In this document: piece by piece, positions 1-5,491 of the stretch
Position numbering within the stretch: the stretch's first letter is position 1
How the letters are laid out: each line of letters begins with the position of its first letter
DNA from: Candidatus Sulfotelmatobacter sp.
GTDB taxonomy: Bacteria > Acidobacteriota > Terriglobia > Terriglobales > Acidobacteriaceae
Direction: 5' to 3'
Assembly (NCBI GenBank): GCA_030045935.1
Contig: JASIEN010000186.1
Coordinates: 1 to 5,491, forward strand
Length of the DNA: 5,491 nt
Position numbers and translations under genes: made by a program
Notes under the pieces: model-generated
What the model was told of the DNA's origin: nothing
Seen by the model: the letters and a program-made list of their open reading frames with translations, nothing else
Databases searched by the model: none

Positions 1-1151
1 TCCCGAGCCACTTTGAGCTCCTCGGTGGCGCGGCGAATCGCCAGATTGTTGATGACAATCTGCCGCTGTTCAAGCGTGCGCTGTGCCACACGCCCTAGTT
101 CGCCCAGTTCGAGATAGCCAAGGCGCTGCACGCCGATCCAGATGCCAATTCCCACCACGGCCAGAACCAGACCCAGCGAACTGCCGGTCGGCCAAAGCAG
201 GAACAGACTGAGCAGCGCAAACACTGCCGACACTGCATACAACACGATCACCACCTGGCGATGGCTGAGTCCGTGCTGGAGCAATTTGTGATGAATGTGT
301 TCGCGGTCGGCGGTAAAGACCGGCCGTCCGCTGATAAATCGCCGCAGGATGGAAAGCGATGTTTCGAGAATCGGCAGCCCAAATGAAACAACGGGAATGG
401 CAACCGCAACGATGGTTGGCGACTTTTGCGCGCCCGAAAGCGCCAGCGCGCTCAGCAGGAATCCGATGAAGAGACTTCCTGAATCGCCGAGGAAAATTGT
501 TGCCGGATTGAAGTTGTAGCGCAGAAAACCGAGAATCGCGCCGGCAAGCGCGATGGTCATCAACGTGACCAGCGGGTATCCGTTCAACAGCGCGACTACG
601 AATGCAACCAGCGTAGAAAACAGCGCTGAGCCGGCCGCCAGGCCATCGAGACCATCGATCAGGTTAAAGGCGTTGGTGATGGCGAGGACCCAAAGGATCG
701 TGAATGGCAGTCCTACAAACCACGGAAGCCTGTGTGAGCCAAAGAGTACGGGGATATTTTCAATCCGCAGGCCGCTGGCGAACAGCATGGTTGCAGCTAG
801 CCCCTGCACCGCGAACTTCAGATAAGGGCCAGCGCCGTGAAGATCGTCGTAAACTCCCAGCAAAAAAACCAGTGCCGCCGGACCCAGGATCGTCAACAAT
901 GGCGTGAACGAAAAGGCAGCGTGCAGGCGGGGATTCAACAGAGTAAAGAACCCCACAGCAATCATGCTGAACGAAAAGGAAAGAAAGATTGCTACTCCGC
1001 CCAGGCGGGGCAAAGGGCTGGAATGTAGATGGCGCTCATTTGACGGCGGTGCGAGCCAGCCGCGCCGCGAGGCAAAATCACGCACATAACGAGTCAAAAC
1101 GAGCGCGAACACCAGCGACAGGAAAAAAATCGCGAACAAGACCTGCGTCAA
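1..1151 (-). CDS. WecA/MraY-family undecaprenyl-phosphate sugar-1-phosphate transferase (3' partial)
   Basis: Integral inner-membrane enzyme that transfers a sugar-1-phosphate (GlcNAc-1-P in WecA and TagO) from a UDP-sugar to undecaprenyl phosphate, the first step of lipid-linked glycan synthesis. I read 383 codons by translating the minus strand; the gene runs off the window at position 1. Family motifs appear in order: PRLGG (residues 48-52), the Asp pair YDD (D102, D103), NAFNLIDGLDGLAAG (160-174), RYNFNPA (211-217), FLGDSGS (220-226) and the cytoplasmic His motif REHIHHKLL (283-291). About ten hydrophobic segments surround them. HIHH fits the WecA/TagO branch better than peptidoglycan MraY. 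After the last membrane segment (about 322-341) a charged, helix-prone tail begins (about 345 onward) and is still open at the edge. The start chosen is TTG at 1151, with a GAGGGGG Shine-Dalgarno run 5 bases upstream. No ATG or GTG lies in frame between it and the upstream stop; an adjacent TTG at 1154 is too close to the run. Exact donor sugar is unknown. Confidence 0.93.
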   Translation of the reverse strand, partial: MTQVLFAIFFLSLVFALVLTRYVRDFASRRGWLAPPSNERHLHSSPLPRLGGVAIFLSFSFSMIAVGFFTLLNPRLHAAFSFTPLLTILGPAALVFLLGVYDDLHGAGPYLKFAVQGLAATMLFASGLRIENIPVLFGSHRLPWFVGLPFTILWVLAITNAFNLIDGLDGLAAGSALFSTLVAFVVALLNGYPLVTLMTIALAGAILGFLRYNFNPATIFLGDSGSLFIGFLLSALALSGAQKSPTIVAVAIPVVSFGLPILETSLSILRRFISGRPVFTADREHIHHKLLQHGLSHRQVVIVLYAVSAVFALLSLFLLWPTGSSLGLVLAVVGIGIWIGVQRLGYLELGELGRVAQRTLEQRQIVINNLAIRRATEELKVAR

Positions 1152-1211
1152 CAATTCCCCCTCAGCCCAATAGCGCGTCGCATCCTTAGCTCGACACTAA
1201 GAGTATTCAGC

Positions 1212-1237
1212 AACACACTGCTGCCGGGGAGTGTGTT
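1212..1237. repeat. Perfect 8-bp inverted repeat, operator-like
   Basis: The arms AACACACT (1212-1219) and AGTGTGTT (1230-1237) are exact reverse complements separated by 10 bases rich in G and C. The dyad lies about 60 bases upstream of the TTG start of the minus-strand WecA-like gene. No T-run follows on either strand, so a rho-independent terminator is unlikely. A regulator-binding site or an RNA hairpin in the leader of the minus-strand transcript are both possible. The symmetry is seen; the function is inferred. Confidence 0.4.
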
Positions 1238-1353
1238 CCTGGGTTCGCCTGTTCCTGCAGCGCTTAATCTTTGAGGGTTGCTGCGAATGTATCAGTGGAA
1301 CGTTTCGGTTTCAATTGCCCCGTCTAAAAAAATCTGTGGAAAAACAACGCTGC

Positions 1354-1424
1354 CGCGAGCCTCAAGCTCCGAGCTTCACAAAGGCTATATTCTCGTGCTT
1401 GCAGCTCGCGGCTCGACGCTGAAT
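1354..1424. repeat. Facing heptamer arrays forming a long imperfect hairpin
   Basis: Left array: three consecutive 7-mers ending in AGC (CGCGAGC, CTCAAGC, TCCGAGC at 1354-1374). Right array, opposite orientation: 7-mers starting with GCT at 1397, 1404, 1411 and 1418 (GCTTGCA, GCTCGCG, GCTCGAC, then a decayed GCTGAAT). The consensus read toward the centre on the left strand is roughly NNCRAGC. Because the arrays face each other, 1352-1367 pairs with 1397-1412 at 14 of 16 positions, and CGAG (1370-1373) can extend the stem by pairing with CTCG (1392-1395). A nested palindrome AAGCTC-C-GAGCTT (1364-1376) competes with it. No T-run follows on the plus strand, so it is a poor terminator for that direction. 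It sits about 80 bases upstream of the export gene, possibly within its leader RNA. Confidence 0.6.
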
Positions 1425-1491
1425 AGGTGCGGATATCCTCAAGCACGATTTGAGGCGCGTGCTAAACTTGCCAGCAATTCTTCCTACAACT

Positions 1492-1495
1492 GAGG
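1492..1495 (+). promoter_or_regulatory. Ribosome binding site of the export gene
   Basis: GAGG lies 7 bases before the ATG at 1503. This spacing is near ideal and fixes the start, so that the protein begins with a normal signal peptide. Confidence 0.75.
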
Positions 1496-1502
1496 TTTGT
1501 GA

Positions 1503-2570
1503 ATGAAGTTTCGCAGATTGGGTCGTGTCTGCAGTCGAATCGTTCTGGTATCGTTTCTGATCTGGGTATCTGTTTCCGCTTCCGTGTGGGCTCAGCAAAC
1601 TTCGCCGCCGGCAGCTACGGAATCTAACGTGTCGACGCTGCCCGCAGCCGAATCCATTTCGCAGGCGGCACTGAGCTCGCAGAACAGTGGGCAGGCAGCA
1701 ACATCGCCGGCTGCGACTGTGACAACGACTCCCGCTACAGCAGAAAGTTCTCCTACGCTACACTTGGGCGCGGGCGACTTATTGGAGATCTCGGTCTATA
1801 ACGTGCCCGAACTGAGCAGCAAAGCAAGGGTCAGCAACTCGGGAGACGTGTATCTGCCGCTCGTCGACTACGTGCATGTCGCCGATCTCACGTTGGAAGA
1901 AGCGCAGAACGTAATCGAAAGGCGCCTGCAGGATGGAGGTTACGTTCGCAACGCGCATGTCACAATCTTCCTCGATGAATCGGCTTCGCAAGGGGTGACA
2001 ATTCTCGGGGAAGTTGCGCGGCCGGGAATTTATCCCGCGCTGGGCGACCGCCGCCTCTATGACATGATTTCCGCCGCAGGTGGTTTCACACAGTCAGCGG
2101 GGCGAAAAGTGAGCATTGTCCGGCAACATGACTCTTCGTCAACTATCACTGTGAACCTGCCGCGCGATCTGTCCACCGACCTGAAGGACAACATCGAGAT
2201 CAGACCGGGAGACACGATCACGGTTCCGCGCGCGCCAGTCGTGTACGTGGTGGGCGAGGTGGGTCGCCCTACCGGATTGCTCATCGACAACGGCACTCTC
2301 ACTGTGCTGCAAGCCTTGGCGTTGGCCGGGGGTACAACTCACACGGCGAAAATGGGGGGCACGTGCATCATTCGCAAGGGTCCGAACGGAATGACCGAGA
2401 CGAAGGTGCCGTTGAAGAAAATGCTGGAGGCGAAGGCTCCAGACGTCACACTGCAAGCCGACGACATTCTGTTTGTTCCGCTGAGCGGCGCACGGGTCGC
2501 AGCAGGAAGGAGTTTCGATGCAGCCATCAGTGCGGCGACGGGATTGGCGATTGTGGCCGCACACCCGTGA
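1503..2570 (+). CDS. Wza-type polysaccharide biosynthesis/export protein (Poly_export + 2x SLBB)
   Basis: Periplasmic/outer-membrane protein of the polysaccharide export family, whose members form the channel through which capsule or exopolysaccharide leaves the cell. The 355-residue product starts with a signal peptide: basic n-region, hydrophobic core at about 13-29, likely cleavage after VWA30 before QQ. No lipobox cysteine is present, unlike E. coli Wza. Residues 31-84 are a low-complexity Ala/Ser/Thr/Pro linker. The Poly_export domain (about 85-160) opens with LGAGDLLEISVYNVPEL, followed by two SLBB domains: about 164-242 (VTILGEVARPGIYPA, then AAGGFT) and about 246-326 (VYVVGEVGRPTGLL, then LAGGTT), the second ending ADDILFVP. 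A final hydrophobic stretch (about 333-353) may be the counterpart of the C-terminal membrane helix of Wza. Length is close to Wza (about 380). It is read divergently from the WecA-like gene and lies 105 bases before the acyltransferase. Family assignment is firm; the exported polymer is unknown. Confidence 0.95.
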   Translation: MKFRRLGRVCSRIVLVSFLIWVSVSASVWAQQTSPPAATESNVSTLPAAESISQAALSSQNSGQAATSPAATVTTTPATAESSPTLHLGAGDLLEISVYNVPELSSKARVSNSGDVYLPLVDYVHVADLTLEEAQNVIERRLQDGGYVRNAHVTIFLDESASQGVTILGEVARPGIYPALGDRRLYDMISAAGGFTQSAGRKVSIVRQHDSSSTITVNLPRDLSTDLKDNIEIRPGDTITVPRAPVVYVVGEVGRPTGLLIDNGTLTVLQALALAGGTTHTAKMGGTCIIRKGPNGMTETKVPLKKMLEAKAPDVTLQADDILFVPLSGARVAAGRSFDAAISAATGLAIVAAHP

Positions 2571-2633
2571 AAGCAACCAACGACTTCAGGCGGTGCGAGC
2601 AAGGAACCTGATTCTGCTGTTCACTGCCTTTGT

Positions 2634-2649
2634 AATTTCAGGAGAAATT
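2634..2649 (+). repeat. Small inverted repeat with AGGA loop between export and acyltransferase genes
   Basis: AATTTC (2634-2639) and GAAATT (2644-2649) are exact reverse complements around AGGA. In RNA this is a weak A/U-rich 6-bp stem presenting a Shine-Dalgarno-like loop. It lacks a following T-run and is not a terminator. Whether it matters for translation of the downstream gene is unknown. Confidence 0.3.
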
Positions 2650-2662
2650 GTCGTAACCAGTT

Positions 2663-2666
2663 AGGA
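2663..2666 (+). promoter_or_regulatory. Ribosome binding site supporting the TTG start of the acyltransferase
   Basis: AGGA lies 9 bases before the TTG at 2676. TTG 2676 is the first possible start after the in-frame TGA at 2568-2570, since no ATG or GTG lies in frame between them. A stronger AGGAG at 2640-2644 lies too far upstream to serve this start and sits in the loop of a small hairpin (2634-2649). Confidence 0.5.
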
Positions 2667-2675
2667 TCAATCCGC

Positions 2676-3872
2676 TTGGCCACTACCGCCGCCGCACCGA
2701 CACCGTCGCTTAAGCTTGCGTATTCGGCTGCGCGTCCACATATAACCCCAGATTGGTCAAACCGCATCCCCGCACTCGACGGATTGCGTGGAGTCGCGAT
2801 TCTGCTTGTATTGCTGTGCCACAGCGTCTTTGGGTTGGAAACGAGTTCACCGCTGTTCAATCGTCTGCTGGCACTTGGACATATCACTTGGAGCGGCGTC
2901 GATTTATTTTTCGTTCTTTCCGGATTCTTAATCGGCGGCATTCTGCTTGATGCTCGTTCTTCCCCCTGTTACTATACGACCTTCTACGCCAGGCGTGCAT
3001 ACCGTATTCTTCCGCTTTACTTCTTAGTTGCCGGTATTTTTTTGTTTCGGCATTCACCGTTTCACATGCTTCCCGGAACGGCCGGGGATACATCGGCGCT
3101 GACGTTTCCCTGGTATTCATACCTGACCTTTACGCAAACCTTCTTCATGGTGCAACACGGCTGGTACGGGGCCCCGGGCCTGGCCGTGACGTGGTCACTT
3201 GCTGTCGAAGAGCAGTTCTATCTGGTGACACCGTTACTCGTGCGGTTGATACGCGGTTCGAGGCTGGTGATTGCGCTGCTTCTGACAATTGCCCTTGTGC
3301 CTTTCCTGAGACTTCTCCTCCGCCACGCGTTACGACATGGCGATTTTGCTTCTTATGTGCTAATGCCATGCCGTGCGGATGATTTGTGCCTGGGCGTTCT
3401 CAGCGCCTATTTGGTGCGTCAGCCGAAATTCTGGAATCAACTCACTTCACGGCAGAATCGGCTGTGGGCAGTCACGGGAGTTCTTTTCGCAGGTGTAGCC
3501 TTCCTCGCCTACAAGGATTTTGGTCAGTTCTCGCAGCCCATGACGGTCTGGGGATACTCGCTTCTCGGGCTCTTCTACACCTGTTGCCTGCTGATTACGG
3601 TGAGCCGCTCCTCGGGCAAATGGCATGACGCCCTGTGCAGACCTTGGCTTATGCAGCTTGGCACCCTTGCATACTGTACCTACCTGCTGCACTACCCGTT
3701 GATTAAAACTGGGCGACGTATTACGTCCGCTCTGCTCCCCGCACATCCGGAAGCTTCGTATCTTATCGGGGCGTTTTCAGCAGTTGCGCTCACATTATGT
3801 CTCGCCATGCTGTCTTGGCGCTATTTCGAAAAGCCCATGCTCCGGCGCGGACATAAATATCAATACTTCTAA
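2676..3872 (+). CDS. Acyltransferase-3 family membrane protein (OafA/OatA-like O-acyltransferase)
   Basis: Multi-pass inner-membrane protein of the acyltransferase-3 family, which moves acetyl or similar groups from a cytoplasmic donor onto surface sugars such as O-antigen, exopolysaccharide or peptidoglycan. The 398-residue product has the family marks in order: LDGLRGVAILLVLLCHS (34-50) with R38 and the conserved H49; GVDLFFVLSGFLIGG (74-88); FYARRAYRILPLY (103-115); WSLAVEEQFYLVTPLL (173-188); RADDLCLG (233-240); LLHYPLI (337-343); and the closing RYFEKPMLRRG (382-392). About ten hydrophobic helices span the chain. There is no extra SGNH domain, so it is a stand-alone transmembrane acyltransferase of ordinary length. 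The start is TTG with AGGA 9 bases upstream. It follows the export gene on the same strand without an obvious terminator, suggesting cotranscription and a role in decorating the exported polysaccharide. Donor and acceptor cannot be read from sequence. Confidence 0.93.
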   Translation: MATTAAAPTPSLKLAYSAARPHITPDWSNRIPALDGLRGVAILLVLLCHSVFGLETSSPLFNRLLALGHITWSGVDLFFVLSGFLIGGILLDARSSPCYYTTFYARRAYRILPLYFLVAGIFLFRHSPFHMLPGTAGDTSALTFPWYSYLTFTQTFFMVQHGWYGAPGLAVTWSLAVEEQFYLVTPLLVRLIRGSRLVIALLLTIALVPFLRLLLRHALRHGDFASYVLMPCRADDLCLGVLSAYLVRQPKFWNQLTSRQNRLWAVTGVLFAGVAFLAYKDFGQFSQPMTVWGYSLLGLFYTCCLLITVSRSSGKWHDALCRPWLMQLGTLAYCTYLLHYPLIKTGRRITSALLPAHPEASYLIGAFSAVALTLCLAMLSWRYFEKPMLRRGHKYQYF

Positions 3873-5491
3873 CGCTCGTGAACCGGCGCTGGAGGCTGAC
3901 GATTGGCAGCATCGACGTTCTCTGGGATTCGATACAGTCGAATTGTTCTCCCAACATAAGCAACCGGCTGGTATGCCTTCAGCCAGTCGAATGCTCCCGC
4001 AGGATATGACTCGTGAAAAACGGCGCCGCAGCACAGGGCCCTTTCGCTGACCGCAAACCATCCGGAAACCGGGCCATATGGAGGCGGCACTTCAAATTGC
4101 GCCAGCCCCATTCGTTCGGGGATTGAGCTCGTCCACACGGCAATCGCAGCATGGGTCACATGTCGCGATTCGAACTCATGAGCCAGGCGAAAAAGATCCT
4201 GCCCGCAGTCCAGATCACAGCCAGTTTGAAGAACCTTGCCCGGATCTTTTCCGGCAAACTCGTTGAAGTAAGACAGAAAATCGCCGCCTGCGCGGAGAGT
4301 GGAGACAGCTTGCCAAGCTAGCAAGGCGATGAGTGTGAAGCGTAGCGCTAGTTGAGCCGACCTTTTACTTGCGGAGCTCTGGGTTGTCGCTCTGTGCGCC
4401 CCCCGCCACAGATATGCTGCGCCGCGACCCGCCACGACACACAACAGAGGAAACACGATCAGCACATGCCGTGTCCCGGCCTGGTATTTCACCGGCAGGG
4501 TAACGAGCAGCACTGCCGCTGCTGCCACAGCCGGAGCCAGCGCTCTCCAACGCTCCGCGGGGGCGAAAGAGTACGCGGAAAGGACGCCCAGCACGGAAAG
4601 GATTAGAACCGGAATCGGCGCCTTCACAACCACACAGACGATGAAGAAATACCACCAGCCACCGTTTCTGATTTTCCCGAGCAAATAAGTATCCGATTGA
4701 ACCTTATTCAATTCCCAAGCCTGCGCGGCCCCGTGCAGCAGAGCCGGAGCAGGTATGAGGGGATCGGATAAAACAAGTTGCCGTCCCAGTTTGGCGAACG
4801 GCGCTGGGAAATGCTGGAACGTTGGAATGTTCTCTGCGGAAAAACCCATGCCCTTTTGCACGTGCTGCACAGCAAAACCATAAGTCGCCCAAACGGTTAG
4901 GCAGGCGATTGCGCACGCCAACGCGATTTGCCGCATGGCGATCATTGGAGAGACTTGTAGGCCCGCTCGAGTGGTGAACCATTTCGCCAAAAGGATGGCA
5001 GCGGCAGCGGCCGGGAAAAAAATAACCGTCGTAGCTTTGGCCGACAGCGCCAGGCCTGCGGCCAGTCCCATCCACAGGGTGGAGCGCCACGCAGGCTTGT
5101 CGAGCCAGCGGACAAAGACAAGTATGGCTACCGTTTGCGTGGACGCGGCGACGATGTCGGTATAGGCAATACTTGAAAATGCCAGGATCGTCGGAGTAGT
5201 GGTGAAGAGCGCAGCCGCTACTACAGCAGGAAACTCGCCATATTCTTGTCTTGCCCAGAGAAAAACGATCGCCGTGCCAAGGAGAAAAAACGGAAACACT
5301 CCGAGCCGAGCCAGCCTCAGCGTACGTACATAGTGAGTCAAGCCAGTATCACCGCGATAGAGAATCGCGTTTCCTACATCTGTGTACGTAACCGGATGAT
5401 CAAGCACAGGGAGTCTGGGAAATCTTTCTCCTGCGAGATAAAGCGGAAGCCCGATGGCGATGCGGGCCAGTGGTGGATGCACCGGGTCAAG
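3869..5491 (-). CDS. GT-C membrane glycosyltransferase, PMT/GT39-like (5' partial)
   Basis: Multi-pass glycosyltransferase of the protein-mannosyltransferase/ArnT-like superfamily, which uses polyprenyl-phosphate-linked sugars outside the cytoplasm. The frame is open through the window edge. A GTG at 5482 would give 537 residues, but the preceding codons read Leu-Asp-Pro and run into HPPLA, a motif of these enzymes that normally follows an N-terminal helix and catalytic acidic loop, so the true start lies beyond 5491. Numbering from that GTG: SSIAYTD (103-109), GLALSAKATT (143-152), YLLGKIRNGGWWYFF (266-280), KAPIPVLIL (287-295) and GTRHVLIVFPLL (336-347) match the family as I know it, amid eight or more hydrophobic helices. 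Residues after about 400 form a soluble, probably periplasmic domain with YFNEFAG (405-411) and DLDCGQDL (423-430), where relatives usually have DLDWGQDL. The gene converges on the acyltransferase, sharing 4 bp. Donor sugar and acceptor (lipid, glycan or protein) are unknown. Confidence 0.88.
   Translation of the reverse strand, partial: LDPVHPPLARIAIGLPLYLAGERFPRLPVLDHPVTYTDVGNAILYRGDTGLTHYVRTLRLARLGVFPFFLLGTAIVFLWARQEYGEFPAVVAAALFTTTPTILAFSSIAYTDIVAASTQTVAILVFVRWLDKPAWRSTLWMGLAAGLALSAKATTVIFFPAAAAAILLAKWFTTRAGLQVSPMIAMRQIALACAIACLTVWATYGFAVQHVQKGMGFSAENIPTFQHFPAPFAKLGRQLVLSDPLIPAPALLHGAAQAWELNKVQSDTYLLGKIRNGGWWYFFIVCVVVKAPIPVLILSVLGVLSAYSFAPAERWRALAPAVAAAAVLLVTLPVKYQAGTRHVLIVFPLLCVVAGRGAAYLWRGAHRATTQSSASKRSAQLALRFTLIALLAWQAVSTLRAGGDFLSYFNEFAGKDPGKVLQTGCDLDCGQDLFRLAHEFESRHVTHAAIAVWTSSIPERMGLAQFEVPPPYGPVSGWFAVSERALCCGAVFHESYPAGAFDWLKAYQPVAYVGRTIRLYRIPENVDAANRQPPAPVHER

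Larger units (their letters stand above)
1152..1502. promoter_or_regulatory. Divergent intergenic region with multiple dyads
   Basis: This 351-bp gap separates the WecA-like gene (minus) from the export gene (plus), so it should hold both promoters. I see no convincing paired -35/-10 hexamers in either direction and do not call one. Visible structure: a perfect 8-bp inverted repeat at 1212-1237, facing heptamer arrays at 1354-1424, and a weaker dyad CCTCAA/TTGAGG at 1437-1455, 47 bases before the export gene start. Short open frames here have no recognisable protein content and I do not call genes. That it regulates both neighbours is inferred from the divergent layout alone. Confidence 0.55.

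Noticed and set aside
295..1189. Several overlapping short plus-strand frames over the WecA-like gene.
   Set aside because: All lie opposite a minus-strand protein carrying every motif of its family; none has its own credible start signal or protein features.
1234..1257. Direct repeat TGTTCCTG at 1234-1241 and 1250-1257, 16 bases apart.
   Set aside because: An 8-mer repeated once in a 350-bp region is expected by chance about once; no further copies seen nearby.
1352..1412. Hairpin read as a rho-independent terminator.
   Set aside because: No T-run follows on the plus strand. On the minus strand a T-rich stretch follows only after several bases, and no minus-strand gene ends there.
1437..1455. 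Dyad CCTCAA-(7)-TTGAGG just upstream of the export gene.
   Set aside because: Six-base arms with a short spacer are expected about once per region of this size; noted in the intergenic entry but not claimed as an operator.
1450..1478. Possible sigma-70 promoter using TTGAGG or TTGCCA as -35, or TAAACT as -10.
   Set aside because: None pairs with a good partner hexamer at 16-18 bases, so the match is no better than background.
2139..2576. A 145-codon open frame on the minus strand opposite the export gene.
   Set aside because: The plus-strand reading has a clear domain match over the whole length, and the minus-strand peptide is rich in Arg, Cys and His with no family features: a shadow frame.
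2571..2675. The frame stays open from the export gene's TGA into the acyltransferase, so TGA readthrough would fuse the two proteins.
   Set aside because: Thirty-five stop-free codons are not rare at this base composition, the spacer codes for nothing recognisable, and both proteins are complete and independent families.
5480..5482. GTG at 5482 as the true start of the GT-C glycosyltransferase.
   Set aside because: It would begin at HPPL, removing the N-terminal helix and acidic catalytic loop of the family, and the frame remains open upstream (Leu-Asp-Pro) to the window edge.

Overview
The window looks like part of a cell-surface polysaccharide locus from a moderately GC-rich Gram-negative bacterium. 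The taxon is an inference. The WecA-like enzyme has a cytoplasmic C-terminal extension, the export protein is Wza-like with no lipobox, and an intergenic heptamer array is present. Together these resemble Acidobacteriota (class Terriglobia), but nothing here proves it.

Layout: (1) Positions 1-1151, minus strand: a WecA/MraY-family polyprenyl-phosphate sugar-1-phosphate transferase, start visible, C-terminus cut by the window edge. (2) Positions 1152-1502: a 351-bp divergent intergenic region with several dyad symmetries, including two facing heptamer arrays that can fold into a long hairpin. (3) Positions 1503-2570, plus strand: a complete Wza-type polysaccharide export protein (signal peptide, Poly_export domain, two SLBB domains, C-terminal helix). 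(4) Positions 2676-3872, plus strand: a complete acyltransferase-3 family membrane protein, probably cotranscribed with the export gene. (5) Positions 3869-5491, minus strand: a GT-C (PMT/GT39-like) integral membrane glycosyltransferase, N-terminus cut by the window edge, whose stop codon overlaps that of the acyltransferase.

A coherent reading is as follows. The WecA-like enzyme loads the first sugar phosphate onto undecaprenyl phosphate at the inner face of the membrane. The GT-C enzyme could add a sugar from a lipid-linked donor on the periplasmic side. The acyltransferase could decorate the glycan with acetyl or a similar group, and the Wza-like protein would carry the polymer across the outer membrane. 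No flippase (Wzx), polymerase (Wzy), co-polymerase/tyrosine kinase (Wzc) or cytoplasmic glycosyltransferase lies in this window. Assignment to one pathway is therefore inferred from proximity only. I found no tRNA, rRNA, CRISPR array, insertion sequence or clear rho-independent terminator. The protein families are all known; the least explained element is the heptamer/hairpin structure at 1354-1424.
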